Shown here: positions 1 to 7,973 of the stretch, piece by piece | Numbering within the stretch: the first letter of the stretch is position 1 | How the letters are laid out: every line of letters begins with the position of its first letter | Notes under the pieces: generated by a model | What the model was told of the DNA's origin: nothing | What the model saw: the letters and a program-made list of their open reading frames with translations, nothing else | Database searches by the model: none | Assembly (NCBI GenBank): GCA_016282145.1 | Contig: JAEEJZ010000050.1 | Span: forward strand, 1-34,526 | DNA length: 34,526 nt | Reading direction: 5' to 3' | Source of the DNA: Bacteroidales bacterium | Lineage (GTDB): Bacteria; Bacteroidota; Bacteroidia; Bacteroidales; UBA932 | Position numbers and translations under genes: made by a program

Positions 1-114
1 AACGCTGCAATGGTGGATCGATTTATTGCAATGTCCGCGAAACATGCGAACTTGCGATTAAATAACACTGATTTCAAAGAACTCTTATTCTACGGCGTTC
101 GCGCCGTGGCATAA
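1..114 (+). CDS. C-terminal end of an unknown protein (5' end outside window)
   Basis: Frame 1 is open from the first base to a TAA at 112-114, giving 37 residues that end in FKELLFYGVRAVA. The composition looks protein-like and the DNA is AT-richer than the core, like the rest of this end. I do not recognise the family. It could be an intact neighbour or more gene debris; the missing upstream sequence would decide. Confidence 0.45.
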   Translation, partial: NAAMVDRFIAMSAKHANLRLNNTDFKELLFYGVRAVA

Positions 115-261
115 AAACTATAAAACTAACGAACTATTGTAACTTTAAAGAGCTAAAAAAGAACCTGGTAAGTTCAACTTTAAAGAAACAGACTTATGAT
201 TGCTTTTACAAAAGAACAACTTTCTGAGGTAATGTGCAAGCATGCCGTGTCGTGCCTTGTT

Positions 262-292
262 TTGCAGTTCCAGATATTTATTCCTATTTTTG
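262..292 (+). promoter_or_regulatory. Bacteroidota-type promoter for the abiE pair
   Basis: TTG at 262-264, exactly 20 bases, then TATTTTTG at 285-292. This matches the -33/-7 consensus (TTG, about 20 bases, TAnnTTTG) of the Bacteroidota housekeeping sigma factor. The AbiEi start codon lies 28 bases downstream, so the pair has its own promoter and a short leader. The 115-261 stretch before it is AT-rich, contains the ten-base string aactttaaag twice, and shows no convincing gene. Confidence 0.7.
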
Positions 293-320
293 TGAACTGA
301 AAGTAATATAAGGAACCACT

Positions 321-890
321 ATGGGTTTACAAAATCAACTTCTCCTGGATATTTACAAGGACAAAGCAAGTGTCTTTACTATGCAAAGGATTGCCCTGGC
401 TTATGGTCAGGGGCTGGAAAGGGACACTCTCAAGAACAGAATGATCGGATATGTCCGGAAGGGTGAAATCCTTAATCCTCGTAAAGGGATTTACGCAAAG
501 CCCGGTTATGATGAGAAGGAACTTGCCTGCCTGTTGTATACGCCTTCCTATATTTCTCTGGAATATGTACTGCAAAGGGCAGGAGTCGTTTTCCAATATA
601 GTGATGAAATCACATCCGTCGGGAATCTAAGCCGCGCTCTTGCGATTGATGGAAAAGTGTACCGGTACCGGAAAATCAAGGGTGAAATCCTCATCGATAC
701 CTCTGGGGTCATTCGTGAAGGCAACGTCAACATCGCTTCCCCGGAAAGAGCTTTCCTTGACATGCTGTACCTGAGCGGCAATTACTGCTTCGATAATCCC
801 TTTGTCCTGGATAAGGAAAAGGTTTTATCGCTTCTTCCCATTTACACCAGCAAAACACTTGAACAGCGGGTTTCAAAAATACTTGGATAA
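321..890 (+). CDS. AbiEi-like antitoxin of a type IV toxin-antitoxin system
   Basis: This 189-residue protein would neutralise the toxin encoded just after it and, in characterised AbiE systems, also represses its own operon. What is visible: an N-terminal region that reads as a winged helix (about residues 1-60), the GIYAKPGY turn at 56-63, then the LLYTPSYISLEYVL stretch (71-84) and an ASPERAFLDMLY motif near 140-150, all typical of Bacteroidota AbiEi proteins. The stop codon overlaps the next start by one base (TAATG at 888-892), so the two proteins should be translationally coupled. It follows a clear promoter at 262-292. The family call rests on these recalled motifs plus the partner gene. 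Confidence 0.8.
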   Translation: MGLQNQLLLDIYKDKASVFTMQRIALAYGQGLERDTLKNRMIGYVRKGEILNPRKGIYAKPGYDEKELACLLYTPSYISLEYVLQRAGVVFQYSDEITSVGNLSRALAIDGKVYRYRKIKGEILIDTSGVIREGNVNIASPERAFLDMLYLSGNYCFDNPFVLDKEKVLSLLPIYTSKTLEQRVSKILG

Positions 891-1585
891 TGGATACGAA
901 CAAACATAAATTCTTCATGCTGCAGTTGCTGAAGGACATCTTCTCCGATGCGCTTTTGTCTTCCGTCCTGGCTTTCAAGGGCGGGACAGCGGCGATGTTC
1001 TTTTATGGTCTGCCGCGTTTTTCGACAGACTTGGACTTTAATCTACCGTACCCCGAGAAAGAGGAAGAAGTATATGAGCGAATCAGGAAGGTTGTTTTGA
1101 AGTACGGGAATATCCACGATGAGGCGATTAAGCACTACGGAATCATCATTGTGCTTGATTATGGGATTGGCGAAAGGAAACTGAAGATTGAGATATCCAA
1201 ACGCGAATACGAGAGTCACTATGAAATCCGGAATTATCTCGGTCTTCAGTTGCGCGTTATGGTCAAGGAAGATATGTTTGCCCATAAACTGTGCGCCCTT
1301 CTCGACAGGACCGAAATTACAAGCAGGGATGTCTTCGACTGTTGGTTTTTCCTGAAAGAAAGAACCTCTATCAATAGATCCATCGTTGAGACCCGTATGG
1401 AAATGCCCATCGATGAATACCTTAACAAGTGTATCGAAAGTATCGAGGATATCTCTGAAAAGAACTTAATCAGCGGCTTGGGAGAACTGACCGAAGGTGA
1501 GATGAAGAATTTCGTACGAAATGGCCTAAAAAACGAATTAATCTCCTTGCTGACAATGTTTAAGGCGTTCCCTTCCTTCGTATAA
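890..1585 (+). CDS. AbiEii/AbiGii-family nucleotidyltransferase toxin
   Basis: A 231-residue DNA polymerase beta-like nucleotidyltransferase, the toxin half of the AbiE pair. Members of this family transfer nucleotides to RNA targets (tRNA in characterised relatives) and can give abortive phage resistance. Visible motifs are FKGGT at 29-33, the metal-binding pair in STDLDF (Asp47, Asp49), a likely third acidic residue at Glu101 within KIEIS, the KEDMFAHKL helix at 126-134 and RDVFDCWFF near 146-154. All catalytic elements appear intact, so the toxin is probably active. The start overlaps the antitoxin stop by one base. Two bases after its stop begins a truncated kinase gene. Confidence 0.85.
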   Translation: MDTNKHKFFMLQLLKDIFSDALLSSVLAFKGGTAAMFFYGLPRFSTDLDFNLPYPEKEEEVYERIRKVVLKYGNIHDEAIKHYGIIIVLDYGIGERKLKIEISKREYESHYEIRNYLGLQLRVMVKEDMFAHKLCALLDRTEITSRDVFDCWFFLKERTSINRSIVETRMEMPIDEYLNKCIESIEDISEKNLISGLGELTEGEMKNFVRNGLKNELISLLTMFKAFPSFV

Positions 1586-1587
1586 TT

Positions 1588-1968
1588 ATGCCTTTTCTCG
1601 AAAATTTTCAAACGGAATCTGAACTATTTCCGGTCGATGTGAAGACAGGGGCGGGGGAGAGCGGTTATACCGCCATCACGCTTCTTAACCGGGGCACGTA
1701 CGCCTGTACCTACCGGGCAGTGAAAAACGGCAGGTATTACCTCCTGAAGAGCGCTTGCGGCGATTCTCCCGCTTTTCCGGGAATCCTGAAACGGGAGTAC
1801 GAAATCGCCTCCGGACTGGAGCATCCCAACATCGCTTCCGTCTATGCTTTCGAGGCAATTCCCGGCCTGGGGCCATCAATCGTACTGGAGTATGTGGACG
1901 GTATGGAGTTGACGGACTTTCTGGGTACTCGTCCAATCCGGCAAGCCTTATCAGAAATACCTATATAA
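1588..1968 (+). pseudogene. Truncated Ser/Thr protein kinase, N-lobe only
   Basis: 126 residues. The first 110 or so read as a bacterial Hanks-type kinase N-lobe: a loosened glycine loop (LLNRGTYACTYRA), the ATP-anchoring Lys in YYLLKSA, the helix-C Glu in KREYEIA, then EHPNIASVY and the hinge VLEYVDGMELTDFL. The reading then runs into about 13 unrelated residues and stops. The catalytic HRD loop, DFG motif and whole C-lobe are missing and do not resume before the terminator at 1976. I conclude it is a broken gene whose 3' part was lost at about 1922-1928. The start codon sits only two bases after the AbiEii stop, so it may still be translated. Confidence 0.75.
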
Positions 1969-1975
1969 TTTGAAA

Positions 1976-1998
1976 AGCCCCCGGATAGGGGGCTCTTT
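1976..1998. terminator. Two-way intrinsic terminator
   Basis: AGCCCCC, a five-base loop, GGGGGCT, followed on the plus strand by CTTT and on the minus strand by TTTTC. It closes the accessory patch from the left and the outer-membrane barrel gene from the right (stop at 2054, about 60 bases away). Confidence 0.75.
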
Positions 1999-2053
1999 CC
2001 ATAGCCGTATGTTAACATAATATAAATTGTGTAACAGTTGGCCAAGTGTGAGT

Positions 2054-2650
2054 TTAGAAGGTATAATATGCCGCGATGGACGGAATTAAACCATAAAGAC
2101 CGTAATCGTAGAAGCCGATACGCCAGAAATCTCCCGAAGGATAATTCTTCGCCATGTGGAAACCGATCTGCGGACGGATTTCGGCAGCCAGGCGGATGGG
2201 AATGTTGAACTGGTAAGACAGACCGCCGGTCAACGGGAACGAGAACATAAATCCCATACCCTGACGATGAATTTCTCCACAGTCCTTACACTTGGATCCG
2301 CGGTCATTGGCCCAGCCAAGGCTAATGCCGGTACCCGCATAAATCTGCCAGGTTCCCGCCGTCCACTGGGGCTCAAAAAGAATCATATTGGCCGTAGTCG
2401 TCAGCATCGCGCCGGGATGGAACTTGATCTCAGCGCTGGGAATAAGGCTACCATCACGATAAACCATACGGGTCGTCAGATTGTAGTCGAATCCTAAATC
2501 AGCCTGCAGGAAAATCTTGCTGCCCAGTGCGTGCTGGTAACTGACCTCGATCAGGTTGCACCAACCTTCACGCAAACCGATACCACGAGGCTGTGCCAAG
2601 GCGGAGAAACCCGCGGCAAGCAGCGCGAAAACAATGAATAGTTTTTTCAT
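2054..2650 (-). CDS. Small outer-membrane beta-barrel protein
   Basis: 198 residues with a Sec signal peptide (MKKLFIVFALLAAGFSALA, cleaved before QP). The mature part alternates polar and hydrophobic residues in short strands, has many Gly and aromatic residues, and ends in Phe (AAYYTF), which fits a monomeric outer-membrane barrel inserted by the BAM machine. A Cys-x2-Cys pair sits in a loop (SKCKDCGE). Its role is unknown. It starts 21 bases after the acyltransferase stop with no promoter visible between, so the two are probably co-transcribed, and it ends before the terminator at 1976-1998. Confidence 0.7.
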   Translation of the reverse strand: MKKLFIVFALLAAGFSALAQPRGIGLREGWCNLIEVSYQHALGSKIFLQADLGFDYNLTTRMVYRDGSLIPSAEIKFHPGAMLTTTANMILFEPQWTAGTWQIYAGTGISLGWANDRGSKCKDCGEIHRQGMGFMFSFPLTGGLSYQFNIPIRLAAEIRPQIGFHMAKNYPSGDFWRIGFYDYGLYGLIPSIAAYYTF

Positions 2651-2671
2651 AAGTTATTGTTATTAAATATG

Positions 2672-3811
2672 TTACAACGATTCTGCCACTTTGACGGGAT
2701 TGGCATAGATGCCCAGCAGCAAATGCCGCATCTCTGCCCTCTCGAAATCCGGTCCGACGGAGTCCAGCCGGTTCTCCAGATAGGCGCCGAAGGCTTCCTT
2801 GTCTGCAGCATCGTACAAGCCGGCATAGCGGGAGCCGCCCTCTACCATATCCGCTGCGATATAGTTGGTCTTCCAGAGTTTGTAATGCTCGGCAATCCGG
2901 CGATCCATCAGTTTCATAATGAACTGATAGCGCTCGTTGCCACCGCGCTTGGAGGCCTCGCGCAGTTCGTCATCGCCAATCAGCGGCGCCGCTTCCATAT
3001 GGATGTGGCCTTTGGGCTGGCGGATGCCGGTCAGGATGCTCATCATATCCTCGCCGGGCTGCTTGATATAGCGCGACGTGCGGGACAGGTAAAGTTCACG
3101 GGCCTTGAGGATGTCGCAGGGCTCATATTCGTAGGAAATGGCGATGGGCACGATCTTCAGCGCGCCGAAGTTCACGTCGAAACTCTCTTCACCGCTCATA
3201 TCGAGCATCTTGAGCACGCCCTGGCTGGTACGGTCGATACCGTTCTTCGTCCTCCCCTCTTTCTGGGCAATCCAGACCGAGCGTTCCCCCGAGGTAATCA
3301 CCTGCCGCATATAGGCGGAGAGGCGCAGGGACGACAGGTACAGTTCCCGGGCGGCGATACCGCGGTTGACCTTGATCATGCGGTTGATGCGCATGACATC
3401 CTCTACAAACTTGTTATCCAGCAAGTTAGAGCCAATGCAGATATCGGAGAACGGCAGTCCGTTCGTGAAGAGCATGTACTGGAAAAAGGCAGGGTCGCAG
3501 ACGATGTCACGATGGTTGGTAATGGCCAGGAAACGGCCTTCAACCCCTTTTAAAATATCGATGCCACCGAAACTCAGACCCTTGGAACTCTTCGCAAGGA
3601 CAGCCTCGATGGCAGGAATCATAATCTTGGATTGGAAAGCATCAATATCCTTACAGGATCGAAGGATGTTGCGGGCCATTTCGGGATCTTGTCCCGGCCA
3701 CAGATACGCGGAAATGGAATTGACCATTTCGCTTTCCGCGATGCGTTTCAGTGCCACCAGCGCTTCGGCATCGGTATAAGGCCTTATATCTTCAAAGTTC
3801 AATTCGCTCAT
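2672..3811 (-). CDS. PlsC/GPAT-like glycerolipid acyltransferase
   Basis: 379 residues, no signal peptide. The block ITNHRDIVCDPAFF (97-110) is the acyltransferase active-site motif, here with His100 and Asp106, one residue wider than the textbook HX4D. Downstream VWIAQKEGRTKNG corresponds to the second conserved block (phosphate binding, usually FPEGTRS), and IVPIAISYEYEP to the later hydrophobic block. It is longer than a simple PlsC (about 240), closer to soluble glycerol-3-phosphate acyltransferases. It would act on the acyl chains of membrane lipids on the cytoplasmic side; the exact acceptor is not clear. A perfect promoter at 3819-3849 ends seven bases before the ATG, so it is transcribed separately from queA. 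Confidence 0.7.
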   Translation of the reverse strand: MSELNFEDIRPYTDAEALVALKRIAESEMVNSISAYLWPGQDPEMARNILRSCKDIDAFQSKIMIPAIEAVLAKSSKGLSFGGIDILKGVEGRFLAITNHRDIVCDPAFFQYMLFTNGLPFSDICIGSNLLDNKFVEDVMRINRMIKVNRGIAARELYLSSLRLSAYMRQVITSGERSVWIAQKEGRTKNGIDRTSQGVLKMLDMSGEESFDVNFGALKIVPIAISYEYEPCDILKARELYLSRTSRYIKQPGEDMMSILTGIRQPKGHIHMEAAPLIGDDELREASKRGGNERYQFIMKLMDRRIAEHYKLWKTNYIAADMVEGGSRYAGLYDAADKEAFGAYLENRLDSVGPDFERAEMRHLLLGIYANPVKVAESL

Positions 3812-3818
3812 AATAGTG

Positions 3819-3849
3819 CAAATTTACAAAACTTTCCTAATTTTTGCAA
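3819..3849 (-). promoter_or_regulatory. Promoter of the acyltransferase gene, overlapping the end of queA
   Basis: On the minus strand: TTG (3849-3847), 20 bases, TAAATTTG (3826-3819), a perfect match to the Bacteroidota consensus. The ATG at 3811 begins seven bases after the box, leaving room for almost no leader. The -33 element lies inside the last codons of queA. Confidence 0.8.
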
Positions 3850-5048
3850 AGGAGGGAGGAATCCCCATAACTGAGGAAACGGAAATCGTGGGCCAGCGCA
3901 TAGCGGTACACCGTCTTCCAGTCGCCCTCCAAAAATGCCGAAATCAACAGCAGCAGAGTGCTTTGCGGCTGGTGGAAATTGGTAATCAGGCGGTCCACGA
4001 TGCGGAAGCGGAAGCCCGGGACAATAATGATGCGGGTGCCGATGCAAAGGCGCTCACTCCCCTGCTCCGCCAAATAGCGCAAAAGGGCTTCCAGGCACTC
4101 CTCCAGCGAATAGGCATAATCGCGTTCGTACGGAGCCCACTGGCCGATATCGGCAGGCGCACCGCTTTCGATGCAACTGACTCCAGCGTAATACAGCGAT
4201 TCGAGCGTCCGTACCGAGGTGGTTCCCACCGCAGTGACCGGCGTTCCGGAGCGCTTGGCTTCGAGCAGGCGGGACAGCAGCGCCGCGCTGACAACAAAGG
4301 GCTCGCGGTGCATCGGATGATGCTCCACCATCCGCTCCTTGACCGGAAGGAAGGTCCCCGCACCCACGTGCAGGCACACGCGCTCGAGTTCCACGCCCCG
4401 CTCGCGCAGCGCCCGGAAGGTCGCATCGGTAAAATGCAGCCCTGCCGTAGGTGCCGCGACGGACCCGCGGATCCGCGCATAAGTGGTCTGGTAGCGTTCG
4501 AGGTCGATCGCTTCGGTATCGCGGTTCAGGTAGGGCGGAATCGGCACTTTCCCGCATTCCTCGAGCACCTTCGAAAAGGGCACTCCCCCATCCCAGCGGA
4601 AGCGCACGCTGCCGGTGCGGCCGTCCCGGGAAAGCAGTTCGGCGCGCAGGGCCAGTGCATCCAGTTCGGGCGATGAACCGTCGAAACGCAGCACATCGTC
4701 CTTCCAGCGCTTGGCATTGCCGATGACGCATTTCCAGTCGCAGCTCTCCGTCGCCGCGAAGCAACTTTCGAAATCCGCGGGCAGCAGGGGTTCGAGGCAG
4801 AAGATTTCGATGCGGGCACCGCTGTCGCGACGGAAAAAGAGGCGTGCGGGCACTACCTTCGTATCGTTGAAAACGAGCAGCGAAGAAGGCGGAAGCAGCG
4901 AAGGCAGGTCGGAAAACACATACTCGCTGACCTGTCCGGCCTTGTAATACAGCAGTTTGGAGGCATCGCGCCGGGGAAGCGGATATTTGGCGATCCGCTC
5001 TTCAGGCAGCGGATAATCGTAATCGAGGATGTCGATGGAAGGAATCAT
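3837..5048 (-). CDS. queA: S-adenosylmethionine:tRNA ribosyltransferase-isomerase (queuosine synthesis)
   Basis: 403 residues. QueA moves the ribosyl part of SAM onto preQ1-modified tRNA to make epoxyqueuosine. Recognisable blocks are FNDTKVVPARLF near the N-terminus, PTAGLHFT in the middle, LHVGAGTFLPVK followed by HPMHREPF, the TTSVRTLES stretch, LITNFHQPQSTLLLLISAF and the C-terminal FRFLSYGDSSLL. It is some 50 residues longer than the E. coli enzyme, as in other Bacteroidota. The start at 5048 is only three bases from the tamL stop, so the two genes form an operon. Confidence 0.93.
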   Translation of the reverse strand: MIPSIDILDYDYPLPEERIAKYPLPRRDASKLLYYKAGQVSEYVFSDLPSLLPPSSLLVFNDTKVVPARLFFRRDSGARIEIFCLEPLLPADFESCFAATESCDWKCVIGNAKRWKDDVLRFDGSSPELDALALRAELLSRDGRTGSVRFRWDGGVPFSKVLEECGKVPIPPYLNRDTEAIDLERYQTTYARIRGSVAAPTAGLHFTDATFRALRERGVELERVCLHVGAGTFLPVKERMVEHHPMHREPFVVSAALLSRLLEAKRSGTPVTAVGTTSVRTLESLYYAGVSCIESGAPADIGQWAPYERDYAYSLEECLEALLRYLAEQGSERLCIGTRIIIVPGFRFRIVDRLITNFHQPQSTLLLLISAFLEGDWKTVYRYALAHDFRFLSYGDSSLLCKN

Positions 5049-5051
5049 GCA

Positions 5052-7235
5052 CTAAAAAGGATAGCCTACGCCGAAATGGACGCAACTGAAACCGTTCTGG
5101 AACCAGTCCTCCGGCCCGTGCCAGGTTTCCAGGCAGGGGTCGTAAAGCTGGAAGCCGGCATCGACGCGGATCAGGATAAAATCGAGGTTCAGCCGGAGGC
5201 CCAGCCCCCAGTCCCCCGCCAGCGTCTTGTAGAAATCACGGATGCTGCCGTAACCGTCCGCGCGGTCCCGGATATTCCAGACATTGCCGCATTCGGCGAA
5301 GGCTGCGAACTCGAATTTCCAGAACAGCGGCCGGCGGTATTCGATGTCGAGTTCAAACTTAGCCTCACCGGTCTGGCTGGGGATGTAGAAGGCATAGTCC
5401 TTCGGCGCATCGCCGGGACCCAGCGCCCGGGCCTGCCAGCCCCGCATACTGTTCGCACCGCCGCACCAGAACTGCTTTTCAAAAGGCATTACCGAGGAAT
5501 TGCCGTAGGCGTAACCGGCCCCCAGTACGGCCCGCATCGCGATCGCCTGCTCATCCTCCCGGCCGAAACGGATGATCTTGCCGGCATTCACTTCGAAGCG
5601 TACGTACTGCGAATAGGGCGAACCGAAGACCAGCGCCTGTCCCTGATCATCGTGCCGCAGCACCGTATGCAGGGCGGAAATCAAGTTTCCGGAAAGGTCG
5701 ATACCGGCGCGCAGGAAGCCATAACTGCTCTTGGGGACGACGTCGTTGTCCGTCGTGTAGAAGATATTGCCGCCCACACCGGCGTCAAAGTGGTTCTGAT
5801 AGGCGTATTTAAGCATCGGATTCGCGTCCAGGATGCGCTTGAAGTCGGGATTCAGGTTGAAGAGGTAGACGAAATTGATGCGCGGGACACTGAACTGATA
5901 TTGCCAGCGGTCCTTGATCAGCCCGAAATAACCATAGTTGAGCGAGGAGATGATGCGCTGGTATTCCGCCCGGTCCTGATAGCCGAAGGAAAGGCCGACC
6001 TCCGTCCTCGGAATGCGGGGCCCCTTCATGAAACTGTAAGGCAGGCCGAGGAATTTCGGGAAACTCAACGAGGCGGAAAACGCCGCTTCGGTCGCCCGGG
6101 TGGCATCGCGGAAGCGGAACTGGAAATTGCCCTGCAGATTGAGGTTCAGCCACTCTCCTCCGTGGAAGATATTCTTGTGGAAATAACTGATCTTGGGCGA
6201 AATGCCCCAGAGTCCGGAGGAACTGATGGAGCCTTCGAGATTGACTTTGAAGCCCTGGATGGCGGATTCAGAAAGGCGGATGCGGCAATCGACGGTCGCC
6301 GTGTCGGACGGCGTCATCTCCACGGAAACGCTGTTGAAGAGGCGCAGGGCCGACATCCGGCTGTAGAGCGTATTGACCGCCTTTTCCGAATAGACATCCC
6401 CGCGATGCAGGGTATTCAACTCGAGCAGCACCTTCGGGCGGAAGGGCACTTCCGGGGAATGCTCGAAGGTAATGTCGCCGATGTGGAATTTGCGGATGGG
6501 GGCCGCCTGCTGCGGGCTCTCATTGCGGGTATAATCGCGGACATTGTAGTCCAGGGTCAGTTTCCCGGGCGTTGCCAGAGTATCTGCGACAAAGGCGAAG
6601 TGGTTCTTACTGAAGTCGTAATAGCCCATATTGCGCATCGCGGCGGTGCTGCGCACGCTCTCCTGCTCCATCAGCTGCTCGGAAAGCCAGTCGCCGGGGT
6701 GGATCAGGATATTCGCGCTGTCCCGCATAAAGTCGCCGGCGAATTCCGGATTGCTCTCCGGCAGGTGGATGCGGATATCGTCGATCTTGTAGCGTTCCCC
6801 GAGATGGACATCGTAGGTGACGATGGCCCGCCTTCCGCGGGTGGTGAGTTTGGAATCCACCTGGGAATTATACCATCCCAGATAACGGAGCCGCTCTTCC
6901 AGGTTCTTCTGCGTCGTGGGAATCTGGGCCTCGTCCAGCACGACGGGGGCCTGTCCGATTTTCCGGCAGAAACGCGACCAGCCGTCCTCGGAACCTGGTT
7001 TTGCCCAGTTGTAGATGTTCAGGAAAGGATTCCAGCCCAGGATGAAGTAGGTATTGGAACGCTGTTTGACGTAGGGGGTCAGTTCGCTCTTGGGCACATC
7101 CCCCTTTTCCTTATGAACGACAATGCGGTTTTCTGCAAGCCGATAGGTCCCCTCCGGGAGCGCACGCGTGGTGCTGCAGGACGGGAGCAGGGGCAGAAGC
7201 GCCAGAAGGACGCCTATGAGCGTTTTGCCATTCAT
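5052..7235 (-). CDS. tamL: TamL: TamA/BamA-type outer-membrane assembly lipoprotein
   Basis: 727 residues. The N-terminus is a lipoprotein signal (hydrophobic stretch, then LPSC with the acylated Cys at 20), the mark of the Bacteroidota TamL variant of TamA. After it come POTRA-like segments (about 30-330; repeated patterns such as LRYLGWYNS and LRLFNSVSV) and a C-terminal 16-strand Omp85 barrel with a GGANSMRGWQARALGPG segment corresponding to the conserved lid-lock loop. It should help insert proteins into, or bridge to, the outer membrane with TamB, which is not in this window. An upstream TTG at 7238 is also in frame, but the ATG at 7235 lies seven bases after a TAAATTTG box and is preferred. 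Divergent to the RNA methyltransferase. Confidence 0.88.
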   Translation of the reverse strand: MNGKTLIGVLLALLPLLPSCSTTRALPEGTYRLAENRIVVHKEKGDVPKSELTPYVKQRSNTYFILGWNPFLNIYNWAKPGSEDGWSRFCRKIGQAPVVLDEAQIPTTQKNLEERLRYLGWYNSQVDSKLTTRGRRAIVTYDVHLGERYKIDDIRIHLPESNPEFAGDFMRDSANILIHPGDWLSEQLMEQESVRSTAAMRNMGYYDFSKNHFAFVADTLATPGKLTLDYNVRDYTRNESPQQAAPIRKFHIGDITFEHSPEVPFRPKVLLELNTLHRGDVYSEKAVNTLYSRMSALRLFNSVSVEMTPSDTATVDCRIRLSESAIQGFKVNLEGSISSSGLWGISPKISYFHKNIFHGGEWLNLNLQGNFQFRFRDATRATEAAFSASLSFPKFLGLPYSFMKGPRIPRTEVGLSFGYQDRAEYQRIISSLNYGYFGLIKDRWQYQFSVPRINFVYLFNLNPDFKRILDANPMLKYAYQNHFDAGVGGNIFYTTDNDVVPKSSYGFLRAGIDLSGNLISALHTVLRHDDQGQALVFGSPYSQYVRFEVNAGKIIRFGREDEQAIAMRAVLGAGYAYGNSSVMPFEKQFWCGGANSMRGWQARALGPGDAPKDYAFYIPSQTGEAKFELDIEYRRPLFWKFEFAAFAECGNVWNIRDRADGYGSIRDFYKTLAGDWGLGLRLNLDFILIRVDAGFQLYDPCLETWHGPEDWFQNGFSCVHFGVGYPF

Positions 7236-7239
7236 CAAA

Positions 7240-7270
7240 TTGCAAATTTAATAAAAATTACGGACCTTTG
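7240..7270 (+). promoter_or_regulatory. Promoter of the RNA methyltransferase gene
   Basis: TTG (7240-7242), 20 bases, GACCTTTG (7263-7270; first base off consensus). The GTG start at 7275 follows after four bases. It physically overlaps the -7 box of divergent tamL, so the two directions may compete for polymerase. Confidence 0.6.
7243..7250 (-). promoter_or_regulatory. -7 box of the tamL-queA promoter
   Basis: TAAATTTG on the minus strand, seven bases before the tamL ATG. No TTG stands at the usual distance, so the -33 part is weak or absent. Confidence 0.55.
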
Positions 7271-7274
7271 CGCA

Positions 7275-7973
7275 GTGATATCCAATGCGGAAATAAAATG
7301 GGTCCGCTCCCTGCACGAAAAGAAATTCAGGGAGCGCGAAGGGGCGTTTATCGTCGAGGGCGAAAAGCTGGTCCGGGAGGCGCTGAACTCCGGTTTTGAA
7401 GTGCTCCACTGCTGGTGGCGCGACGAGATCGGGGAGCAGGCGATGTCCCGCATTTCCTGCCTGAGCAGCCCTTCTCCCGCCCTGGCGGTCCTGCGGCAAA
7501 AGGCCGAGGCTCCCCTGCCCGCGCCCGGAGGTCTCTGCCTGGCGCTCGACGGCATCCGGGATCCTGGCAATTTCGGCACGCTGCTGCGTATGGCCGACTG
7601 GTTCGGCATCCCCACCGTCTTCGCATCGCCCGACTGCGCGGAACTTTACAATCCGAAGGTGGTACAGGCGACGATGGGCGCCGTCTTCCGCAAGGAAGTG
7701 CATTACGCTCCCCTGCCTGAAATCTGCGCGCAGTGGCGCGAAGCGGGCTTTCCCGTGCTCGGCACTTTCCTGAACGGAGAGAACATCTATCAGACGGAAC
7801 TTCCCGCCGATGCGCTCGTCATCGCGGGCAACGAAGGTTCAGGCATCAGCGCGGCCGTCGCTGAGCAGGTGACGGGCAGGCTGACGATTCCCGCCTTCGG
7901 CGGCAACGGCGCGGAAAGCCTGAATGTGGCCGCCGCTACCGCCATTGTCCTTTCTGAATTCCGGAGACGATGA
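7275..7973 (+). CDS. SpoU/TrmH-family (SPOUT) RNA 2'-O-methyltransferase
   Basis: 232 residues, starting at a GTG so that the protein begins VISNAEIKWVRSLHEKK, the usual start of this family; the frame stays open far upstream only because it runs antisense to tamL. The three SPOUT motifs are present: DGIRDPGNFGTLLR (92-105), LVIAGNEGSGIS (181-192) and AFGGNGAESLNVAAATAI (207-224), the last two building the knot that binds SAM. The N-terminal 80 residues are the substrate-binding domain. It would methylate a ribose in rRNA or tRNA; which nucleotide cannot be told. Its stop overlaps the next start (ATGA), so it is coupled to the GH13 gene. Confidence 0.88.
   Translation: MISNAEIKWVRSLHEKKFREREGAFIVEGEKLVREALNSGFEVLHCWWRDEIGEQAMSRISCLSSPSPALAVLRQKAEAPLPAPGGLCLALDGIRDPGNFGTLLRMADWFGIPTVFASPDCAELYNPKVVQATMGAVFRKEVHYAPLPEICAQWREAGFPVLGTFLNGENIYQTELPADALVIAGNEGSGISAAVAEQVTGRLTIPAFGGNGAESLNVAAATAIVLSEFRRR

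Noticed and set aside
196..300. 34-codon open frame before the abiE pair (starts MIAFTKEQLSEVM)
   Set aside because: It contains the whole abiE promoter and has no promoter or partner of its own; may be debris, not supported as a gene.
1922..1975. A recombinase or att-site remnant at the kinase break
   Set aside because: The 13 odd residues and the bases around them match no attachment site or element end I can recognise.
5076..7274. Very long plus-strand open frame through the tamL region, joined to the RNA methyltransferase
   Set aside because: It is the antisense of tamL in GC-rich DNA; only the part from the GTG at 7275 has SPOUT motifs.
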